Shown: piece by piece, positions 58,316 through 64,000 of the stretch
Numbering within the stretch: the stretch's first letter is position 1
Layout of the letters: each line of letters opens with the position of its first letter
From: Hyphomonadaceae bacterium BRH_c29
GTDB taxonomy: Bacteria; Pseudomonadota; Alphaproteobacteria; Caulobacterales; Hyphomonadaceae
Assembly: GCA_000961695.1 (NCBI GenBank)
Contig: LADW01000031.1
Span: 88,378-152,377, forward strand
Length of the DNA stretch: 64,000 nt
Reading direction: 5' to 3'
Notes under the pieces: generated by a model
Told to the model about the DNA's origin: nothing
Seen by the model: the letters and a program-made list of their open reading frames with translations, nothing else
Database searches by the model: none
Program-made: the position numbers and the translations under genes

Positions 58316-59547
58316 AAGAGATCCCCGCCCGCTGCGGCCGCTGTCGTGCCGTCTTTCTTGAAGGCGCGGATGACGTTCTTGCCGGTGATCCATTTGTGCA
58401 CTTCGTCCGGTCCATCGACCAGCCTCTGCGAACGGATGTGCGTGTACCAGGCCGCCAGCGGCGTATCGAGCGAATAGCCGAGCGCGCCGTGCAGCTGGAT
58501 CGCAGTATCGACCACCTTGTGCACCATGTTCGCAAGGAACACTTTCGCGATGCCGTTCTCCTGCCGAATGTCCAGCCCGTTCTCGGCCTTGTAGGCAATG
58601 TGCATCAGCATCAGGCGCGCGATGTAGAGCTGGCTGGCGCATTCGGCCAACATGAACTGGACGCCCTGACGGTCTTCGAGCCCCTTGCCGAAGGTCGAGC
58701 GCTTGGTCACATGTTCCGTTGCCAGATCAAGCGCGCGCTGGGCCATCGAGACATTGTGCATGCCGTGGCGCAGGCGCCCATAGGCCAGCCGGTGCTGGCC
58801 CATGGCAAAGCCCTGCCCCTCCCCGCCGAGCAGGTTCTCTTCCGGCACGATGAGGTTCTCGATCTTCACCTCGGCATGGCCACCGCCCATTTCGGCATAG
58901 TGTTCGCCATGCACGGCCATGGTGGGGATGTCGCGGATGATGTTGTAGCCGGGGTTCGGCAGTTCCACGATGAAAGTGGAATATTGCTGGTGGCGCGGGG
59001 CGTCCGGATTGGTCTTGGCCATGACGACCGCGATGTCCGCGGCGGTGGCCGCGCTGGAGAACCATTTCTCTCCGTTCAGAACGTAATTGCCCTTGCCGTC
59101 TTTCACAGCCGCCGTCTGCATGCCGGTGGCGTCAGCGCCAGCGGCTTTCTCGGTCATCGAGTAGCAGATGCGCTTTTCGCCATTGATCAGGGGCTTCAGG
59201 TATTTCTCTTTCTGGAAGTCCGTGCCGTGCGCCAGAAGGGTCAGCATGGTCGCATCGTCCGGGCCCTGCGAATTCATCGACAGGGCACCCAGATGGCTGA
59301 CGCCCAGTTCCATCTGGACCAGCGCATTGGCGAGCGGGCCGAGGCCCATGCCGCCATGCTCGACCGGGAAGAAGGGCAGCCACAGGCCCTGCGCCCGTGC
59401 CTTGGCGCGCAACTCCGTCAGCACGTCCTTGTAGGGCTTGCCGGCGGCCATTTCCTTCTCGGCGGGCAGGCATTCCTCCTGCACCCATTTGCGCACGCGC
59501 TCGCGAACTTCCTTCGCTTCTTCCGGTATCGTGAAATCAATCGCCAT
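58312..59547 (-). CDS. acyl-CoA dehydrogenase family protein
   Basis: A 411-residue FAD enzyme of the acyl-CoA dehydrogenase fold. ICYSMTEKAAGADATGMQT and VLNGEKWFSSAATAADIAVVMAKT form the central beta domain; the C-terminal IQLHGALGYSLDTPLAAWYTHIRSQRLVDGPDEVHK contains the FAD-contact segment. ATG 59547 gives MAIDFTIPEEAKEVRERVRKWV. It is a different subgroup from the first acyl-CoA dehydrogenase in the window, close to ACAD10/11-like enzymes. The EthD gene overlaps its stop. Divergent from the metal ATPase. Confidence 0.92.
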   Translation of the reverse strand: MAIDFTIPEEAKEVRERVRKWVQEECLPAEKEMAAGKPYKDVLTELRAKARAQGLWLPFFPVEHGGMGLGPLANALVQMELGVSHLGALSMNSQGPDDATMLTLLAHGTDFQKEKYLKPLINGEKRICYSMTEKAAGADATGMQTAAVKDGKGNYVLNGEKWFSSAATAADIAVVMAKTNPDAPRHQQYSTFIVELPNPGYNIIRDIPTMAVHGEHYAEMGGGHAEVKIENLIVPEENLLGGEGQGFAMGQHRLAYGRLRHGMHNVSMAQRALDLATEHVTKRSTFGKGLEDRQGVQFMLAECASQLYIARLMLMHIAYKAENGLDIRQENGIAKVFLANMVHKVVDTAIQLHGALGYSLDTPLAAWYTHIRSQRLVDGPDEVHKWITGKNVIRAFKKDGTTAAAAGGDLL

Positions 59548-59673
59548 GGCTGTTTGCTCCCTGTTTTTCAGGCAGGCTAATGCCGAACGGCGCCCCCGCA
59601 AGGCTGACTTCGCGTCAGACCGGATCTGCCCCCCCATTTTGGTTTAAACTTGGGGCGCCCTATATTGCGGAAC
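59548..59673. promoter_or_regulatory. divergent promoter region of metal ATPase
   Basis: The gap holds the palindrome GTTTAAAC (59642-59649) flanked by CCCC and GGGG, and TATATT (59661-59666) that may be a -10 box for the ATPase. A MerR- or CsoR-type metal sensor site is plausible, but no regulator gene is adjacent. Confidence 0.3.
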
Positions 59674-61917
59674 ATGACCCACGATCATTCCATGCATCAC
59701 GGGGATGACACCCCCGACGACAAAAGCTGCTGCCACCACGACCATGCGGCCGAGGCGAAACAGCCTGACAGCGCCTATGACCATGTTCCGGCTGGCTATT
59801 CCGGCACGGTGTGGACCTGTCCGATGCACCCGCAGGTGCGCGAAACCTCCAATACCGGCTGCCCGATCTGCGGCATGGCGCTGGAGCCTGAAACCGCCAC
59901 GCTGGTAGAAGACACGCGCGAACTGGACGACATGACCCGCCGATTCTGGGTGGGCGTGGCGCTGTCTGTGCCGTTGCTGGTGATCACGATGGGCGAGATG
60001 GTGCCGGGCGTCAGCCTGCCCGGCATCGTGCATACGCCCGCCTTCAACTGGGTTCAGGCAGCGCTGGCGACGCCAGTTGTGGCCTGGTGCGGCTGGCCCT
60101 TCTTCGTGCGCGGCTGGCGTTCCATCGTGAACCGCAGCCCGAACATGTTCACCCTGATCGCCCTCGGCACGGGTGTCGCTTACCTCTATTCACTGGCAGC
60201 CACCGTGATCCCCGGTGCGTTTCCGGAGACGCTACGCGGGGCGGATGGGCGCGTGCCTGTGTATTTCGAGTCCGCCGCCGTGATCACGACGCTGGTCCTG
60301 CTGGGTCAGGTTCTGGAACTGCGCGCCCGGCAGGCAACCTCCGGCGCGATCCGCGCGCTGTTGCAGCTGACCCCGCCCACAGCCCGGATCGTGCGCGAGG
60401 ACGGCACCGAAGAAGACATTCAGCTGGAAGCCATCACTTCCGGAGACCGTCTGCGCGTGCGCCCCGGCGAGAGCGTGCCGGTGGACGGTGAAATTCTGGA
60501 GGGCCATTCCAGCCTCGACGAATCCATGGTGACGGGCGAACCTTTGCCGGTGGAGAAATCCACTGGCGATGCGGTGACCGGTGGCACGGTGAACCAGACC
60601 GGCGCCTTCGTGATGAAGGCGACTCATGTTGGCGAGGACACGTTGCTGTCCCGCATCGTGAAGATGGTCTCGGAAGCCCAGCGCTCGCGCGCGCCAATTC
60701 AGGGTCTGGCCGACAAGGTGGCCGGCTGGTTCGTGCCGGCCGTGGTTCTGATTGCCGTGGTGACGTTCCTGATCTGGTTTCTGGCCGGGCCGGAGCCGCG
60801 CTTTGCGCATGCGCTCATCAATGCCGTCGCTGTGCTGATCATTGCCTGCCCCTGTGCGCTGGGTCTGGCGACACCGATGTCGATCATGGTTGCCACCGGC
60901 AAGGGCGCGCAGGCGGGCGTGCTGATCCGCAATGCCGACGCGCTGGAGACGCTGGAAAAGGTCGACACGCTGGTGATCGACAAGACCGGCACGCTGACCG
61001 AGGGCCATCCCGAACTGGTGACGGTGGAAGCAGCGGGTGACCTTTCCGAAGCGGATCTTCTGATCGCCGCCGCCGGGGTCGAAACCTCCAGCGAGCATCC
61101 ACTGGCCGCCGCCATCGTACGCGGCACCAAAGGCCGGAACCTGACGCCCGGCAAGGCGAGCGGCTTCCAGTCCACCACCGGCGAAGGCGCCGAAGCGGAC
61201 GTGGACGGCAAGCATGTCGCGGTCGGTAATGCCAAGCTGATGCACCGGCTGGACGCGTTCGATGAGACCCTCGCCCGTCATGCCGATGGGTTCCGCGCAA
61301 GAGGCCAGACGGTGATGTTCGTCGCTATCGACGGCAGACCCGCAGGCCTGATCGGGGTCGCTGACCCGATCAAGAAAACGACGCAACCCGCCATCGACCG
61401 TCTGCATGCAGAAGGCCTGCGCATCGTCATGCTGACCGGTGATAATGAGACCACGGCCCACGCCGTGGCGGAAGAACTCGGCATTGACGAGGTGCACGCG
61501 GATGTGTCGCCGGAAGACAAGAAGAACGTCGTGGCGAAACTTCAGGCCGATGGCGCTGTGGTCGCGATGGCCGGGGACGGCATCAATGACGCGCCCGCCC
61601 TCGCCCTCGCCAATGTCGGCATCGCCATGGGCACCGGCACCGATGTCGCCATGGAAAGCGCCGGGGTGACGCTGGTGAAGGGCGACCTGATGGGCGTTGC
61701 AAAGGCCCAGACGCTGAGCCGCGCGACGATGCGCAACATCCGCCAGAACCTGTTCTTTGCCTTCGTGTACAACTCGCTCGGCGTGCCGGTGGCCGCGGGG
61801 ATTCTCTATCCGGTGTTCGGCTTGTTGCTGAGCCCGATGATTGCGGCGGCGGCGATGAGCCTGTCCTCTGTGTCGGTGATTTCCAATGCGTTGCGGTTGC
61901 GGACGCTGAATTTGTGA
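59674..61917 (+). CDS. heavy-metal (copper-type) P1B ATPase with HMBD N-terminus
   Basis: A 747-residue exporter. The N-terminus is His-rich ([19 protein letters not shown]) and carries a heavy-metal binding domain with [24 protein letters not shown] in place of the usual HMA domain. The membrane core has the CPC motif ([13 protein letters not shown], near 391), the phosphorylated Asp in DKTGTLTEG (about 436), TGDNETTAH and [10 protein letters not shown]. This N-terminus is typical of the SilP/CopA-like Cu+ or Ag+ group. ATG 59674; a longer start at 59650 lacks support. It ends at the REP-like element. Confidence 0.93.
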   Translation: MTHDHSMHHGDDTPDDKSCCHHDHAAEAKQPDSAYDHVPAGYSGTVWTCPMHPQVRETSNTGCPICGMALEPETATLVEDTRELDDMTRRFWVGVALSVPLLVITMGEMVPGVSLPGIVHTPAFNWVQAALATPVVAWCGWPFFVRGWRSIVNRSPNMFTLIALGTGVAYLYSLAATVIPGAFPETLRGADGRVPVYFESAAVITTLVLLGQVLELRARQATSGAIRALLQLTPPTARIVREDGTEEDIQLEAITSGDRLRVRPGESVPVDGEILEGHSSLDESMVTGEPLPVEKSTGDAVTGGTVNQTGAFVMKATHVGEDTLLSRIVKMVSEAQRSRAPIQGLADKVAGWFVPAVVLIAVVTFLIWFLAGPEPRFAHALINAVAVLIIACPCALGLATPMSIMVATGKGAQAGVLIRNADALETLEKVDTLVIDKTGTLTEGHPELVTVEAAGDLSEADLLIAAAGVETSSEHPLAAAIVRGTKGRNLTPGKASGFQSTTGEGAEADVDGKHVAVGNAKLMHRLDAFDETLARHADGFRARGQTVMFVAIDGRPAGLIGVADPIKKTTQPAIDRLHAEGLRIVMLTGDNETTAHAVAEELGIDEVHADVSPEDKKNVVAKLQADGAVVAMAGDGINDAPALALANVGIAMGTGTDVAMESAGVTLVKGDLMGVAKAQTLSRATMRNIRQNLFFAFVYNSLGVPVAAGILYPVFGLLLSPMIAAAAMSLSSVSVISNALRLRTLNL

Positions 61918-61919
61918 AG

Positions 61920-62057
61920 GCCCTCACCTCCCATTGCTGCGCAATGGGTCCCTCCTCTCCCAGAGGGAGAGGGGTTGCGACGCGGAGCACCGGTAAACCC
62001 CTCTCCCGCTTGCGGGAGAGGAGGGGCCCGCGCCTGAAAGGCGTGGGAGGTGAGGGC
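61920..62057. repeat. REP-like palindromic element with 14-bp outer arms
   Basis: The 138-bp gap between the ATPase and truA is one branched inverted repeat. CCCTCACCTCCCA (61921-61933) is exactly matched by TGGGAGGTGAGGG (62044-62056), plus one more pair. Inside lie four small hairpins: CCATTG/CAATGG (from 61931), CCTCTCCC/GGGAGAGG, CTCTCCCGC/GCGGGAGAG and CGCCT/AGGCG. Such GC-rich elements are dispersed in many alphaproteobacterial genomes. It can also end transcription from both sides. Confidence 0.75.
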
Positions 62058-62794
62058 TACTCGTAATCGACCTTGGTGAGGTAAAGCCCATCCGGCGGCG
62101 CGATTGGTCCGCACACGGTCCGGTCGGCAGCTTCGAGGATGTCTTTCGCCCAGCTGACCGGCTGTTTGCCACGGCCAATTTCGATCAGGCTGCCCACGAG
62201 GGAGCGGACCTGGCGGTGCAGGAAGCTCTGTGCCCGGCAGGTCAGGATCACATGGTCGCCTTCGCGTGACACGCTGAATGCGTTCAGCGTCTTCACCGGC
62301 GTTGCGGCCTGACAGTCGGTGTCGCGGAACGTGGTGAAATCGTGCGTGCCGATCCAGCTCTGCGCCGCCTCGTGCATCTTCGCGGCATTCAGCTTTGCCG
62401 GAACCCGCAAGACGAGGCCGCGCTCAAGCGTCAGGTCGGCCCTACGGTTGCGGACCACGTAGCGGTAGTGACGCTCCTTCGCGCTGAAGCGGGCGTGGAA
62501 ATCCTCGCTGACTTCCTCGGCCTTCAGCACGGCGATGGGGTGCGGGCGCAGATGGAAGTTCATCGCGTCGGCGACCTTGCGGCCCCGGTCGGTCGAGAGG
62601 TCCATATGCGCGACCTGCCCGGTCGCGTGAACGCCGCTATCGGTGCGGCCGGCGCCGAACACGTCAACGGGCGCGCCGTCCAGTTTGGCAGCCGCCTCTT
62701 CCAGCGCGCCCTGTATGGTGGGCAGTCCGGGAAGCTTCTGCCAGCCCTGGTAGGGGCCGCCATGATATTCAATGAGGAGACGATAACGGGGCAT
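62057..62794 (-). CDS. truA: tRNA pseudouridine(38-40) synthase
   Basis: A 245-residue protein, the normal length. It converts uridines 38-40 of the tRNA anticodon arm. Asp52 in GAGRTDSGVHATGQ is the catalytic residue, RHYRYVVRNRR and FLHRQVRSLVGSLIEIGRG are the other family motifs. Its stop codon abuts the REP-like element. It belongs with fmt in the usual def-fmt-truA set, here with one gene inserted. Confidence 0.95.
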   Translation of the reverse strand: MPRYRLLIEYHGGPYQGWQKLPGLPTIQGALEEAAAKLDGAPVDVFGAGRTDSGVHATGQVAHMDLSTDRGRKVADAMNFHLRPHPIAVLKAEEVSEDFHARFSAKERHYRYVVRNRRADLTLERGLVLRVPAKLNAAKMHEAAQSWIGTHDFTTFRDTDCQAATPVKTLNAFSVSREGDHVILTCRAQSFLHRQVRSLVGSLIEIGRGKQPVSWAKDILEAADRTVCGPIAPPDGLYLTKVDYE

Positions 62795-62806
62795 CAGGCC
62801 CCGCCC

Positions 62807-63295
62807 CTAGCCGAACGCAGCCGGATACGTCAATTCTCCCGATGCTGGCGCGCCGGGATTGATCGCGTTCGCCATGAAGGACGGGCCAGACCATGGCGCG
62901 CGGAAAGGCGCAGCCGCCTCTGCCGAGAAACCCGTCTTGCCGTAGAAATCCGGATCGCCCAGCACGAAGACGAGGCTCTCGCCGCGCCCGGCCATGATCA
63001 AGAGGCCCATGCGAACAAGGGCTTCGCCGATCCCCCGGCCCTGCACCTCTGGTTTGACGCACATCGGGCCGAGCCCGACACCGGACGGCTGCCCGTCAAT
63101 CAGGATGCGGAAGAACTCGATATGGGCGACAAGCGCGTCATGGCGATTGGCGACAAGGGAGAGGAGCGTGTCCTCGTCTGCGTGCAGGCGCCTCGTAATT
63201 GCGGCCTCGTCCGGTCCGCCAAAGGCTTCCGTATTCAGCGCAGCAACAACGTCCAAATCTTCCGGTCGCAGGCGTCTGATCCAAGTCTCTTTCAT
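62807..63295 (-). CDS. GNAT family N-acetyltransferase
   Basis: A 162-residue acetyltransferase. IRRLRPEDLDVVAALNTEAFGGPDEAAITRRL is the N-terminal fold and LGPMCVKPEVQGRGIGEALVRMGLLIM the acetyl-CoA loop (Q/R-x-x-G-x-G). ESLVFVLGDPDFYGKTGF follows, as in YhbS-like proteins. Substrate unknown. It is 12 nt upstream of truA and lies between truA and fmt, where most relatives have no gene. Confidence 0.88.
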   Translation of the reverse strand: MKETWIRRLRPEDLDVVAALNTEAFGGPDEAAITRRLHADEDTLLSLVANRHDALVAHIEFFRILIDGQPSGVGLGPMCVKPEVQGRGIGEALVRMGLLIMAGRGESLVFVLGDPDFYGKTGFSAEAAAPFRAPWSGPSFMANAINPGAPASGELTYPAAFG

Positions 63296-63553
63296 TTCCC
63301 GGCCATTAAAAAAAATTACCCAAAGAAATATATACGTATATCTCCCCCATTTGGTTCATTCTTATGTTCACAATTGCATTCCATGGTTGCGGTGGCGCGT
63401 TTACGCCAGGGCTTTGACCGCCAATTTGGTGTGCCGGATGAGGAGGTTTACGCCCGGAACAGGACCGCTCCGCGCGCAGATCGCTGACGGCACCCGGCCA
63501 TTCAGGGCGGGCATAAGCAGCATACTGCGACACGCCTTCAGCGTGTCAATTGT
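63296..63553. other. AT-rich intergenic region between fmt and acetyltransferase
   Basis: 63300-63380 is clearly AT-rich in a GC-rich window, with a run of A (63308-63315) and the perfect palindrome ATATACGTATAT (63330-63341). The rest, to 63487, has an open frame reading LRQGFDRQFGVPDEEVYA and on to a stop, which may be the tail of a decayed gene. No promoter or RNA gene is identified. Confidence 0.5.
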
Positions 63554-64000
63554 TCAGGACAGGATCGTATCCGGAGGAATTGGCTGGCCATTGAGGAATA
63601 CCTCAGCGTCCAGCGGTTTGCCGCCGGGCTTTTGCAGGCGGGTGAGGCGCACCGCGCCGCCATCGCCGCACGCGACGAGCAGATTGTCATCCAGCACCAT
63701 TCCGGCGGGGGCGGACGTTTCCCGGCCAGAGCGGCGGGCATGGAGCAGTTTCAGCCGCACGGGCAGGTCCGTGCCGGGCGGGGTCCACTCGCACCAGGCG
63801 CCGGGGAATGGTGACAGGCCGCGGATCTGGCAGTCGACTTCGCGGGCGGGACGGGTCCAGTCAACCTTCTGATCGTCCGGGCCGAGCTTGTGGGCGTAAG
63901 TGATCCCCTCCTCCGGCTGGGCGCGCGGGGTGAGGCTGCCATCTGCGAGGCCGGCGAGCGCAGTCGGGGCCAGCTCTGCGGCGAGGTTTGCCAGCCGGTC
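63554..64000 (-). CDS. fmt: methionyl-tRNA formyltransferase, C-terminal part
   Basis: The frame runs from the stop at 63554 to the window edge, so only the last 148 residues are seen and the catalytic N-terminal domain is missing. PEEGITYAHKLGPDDQKVDWTRPAREVDCQIRGLSPFPGAWCEW is the signature of the Fmt C-terminal domain, which binds the initiator tRNA. It formylates Met-tRNA for translation start. The gene continues upstream outside the window. Confidence 0.9.
   Translation of the reverse strand, partial: DRLANLAAELAPTALAGLADGSLTPRAQPEEGITYAHKLGPDDQKVDWTRPAREVDCQIRGLSPFPGAWCEWTPPGTDLPVRLKLLHARRSGRETSAPAGMVLDDNLLVACGDGGAVRLTRLQKPGGKPLDAEVFLNGQPIPPDTILS

Noticed and set aside
58396..59580. 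394-codon open frame antisense to the second acyl-CoA dehydrogenase
   Set aside because: It mirrors a well-supported gene and has shadow composition (His/Arg/Val/Phe-rich) with no recognisable domain.
1..64000. tRNA, rRNA, riboswitch, origin or prophage genes
   Set aside because: Intergenic gaps are short (nearly all below 300 nt) and none shows a cloverleaf, rRNA text, known riboswitch core, integrase or DnaA-box cluster by eye; a covariance-model search could overturn this.

Overview
This 64 kb window is high-GC, gene-dense chromosomal DNA from an alphaproteobacterium. The best guess is a Hyphomonas-like member of the Hyphomonadaceae. That is an inference from gene content: a glnD-murJ-trpS-nfu-tsaB-rimI-fur backbone, UrcA and CC_3452 small exported proteins, DUF1489, a long TonB-dependent receptor, TTAA-N7-TTAA sites like those bound by CtrA, and marine-type catabolic genes. 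No rRNA, tRNA, CRISPR array, phage or intact insertion sequence is visible. Genes at both window edges are cut (DUF3667 protein on the left, fmt on the right).

Layout. 1-5 kb: DUF3667 protein, an orphan oligopeptide-binding lipoprotein, an exported CYDAAV protein, an MscS channel and two small unknown proteins. 5-10 kb: Gfo/Idh/MocA oxidoreductase, tryptophanase (tnaA), then a large zinc-phospholipase-C-like protein with a 230-residue Asp/Glu tract and a DUF4332 tail. 10-19 kb: acyl-CoA dehydrogenase, two small exported proteins, a VOC protein, haloalkane dehalogenase, NUDIX, YdcF, pckA and a thiolase. 19-27 kb: acyltransferase 3, a TlpA-like lipoprotein, a Pro/Glu-rich protein, a TonB-dependent receptor and TrkH. 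27-34 kb: leucine-dehydrogenase-type enzyme, a Usp protein, and a three-gene DUF3604 / parvulin / HupE-UreJ operon, then TauE/SafE. 34-39 kb: orphan TadG-like vWA protein, Baeyer-Villiger monooxygenase, EamA transporter.

38.6-52.9 kb is an uninterrupted run of fifteen minus-strand genes (glnD to DUF1489). It keeps the alphaproteobacterial glnD-murJ-trpS-nfu-tsaB-rimI-fur order but carries inserted genes (PCuAC chaperone, DUF2333, nitroreductase, dienelactone hydrolase, ogt, ycaQ). 53-56 kb holds a divergent Lrp regulator / methionine gamma-lyase pair and an unusual ribbon-helix-helix / transmembrane / EF-hand protein lying between two imperfect copies of the 3' end of the lyase gene. 56-64 kb: CPBP protease, BON-MscS channel, EthD and acyl-CoA dehydrogenase pair, a metal P-type ATPase, a REP-like palindromic element, truA, an acetyltransferase and fmt.

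Taken together the genes suggest a heterotroph that degrades amino acids (tryptophan, methionine, leucine), fatty or aromatic acyl-CoAs and perhaps halogenated or ketonic compounds, and feeds gluconeogenesis through pckA. The least familiar items are the RHH-TM-EF-hand protein with its flanking repeats, the PLC-acidic-DUF4332 protein with a hairpin over its ribosome binding site, and the DUF3604 operon.
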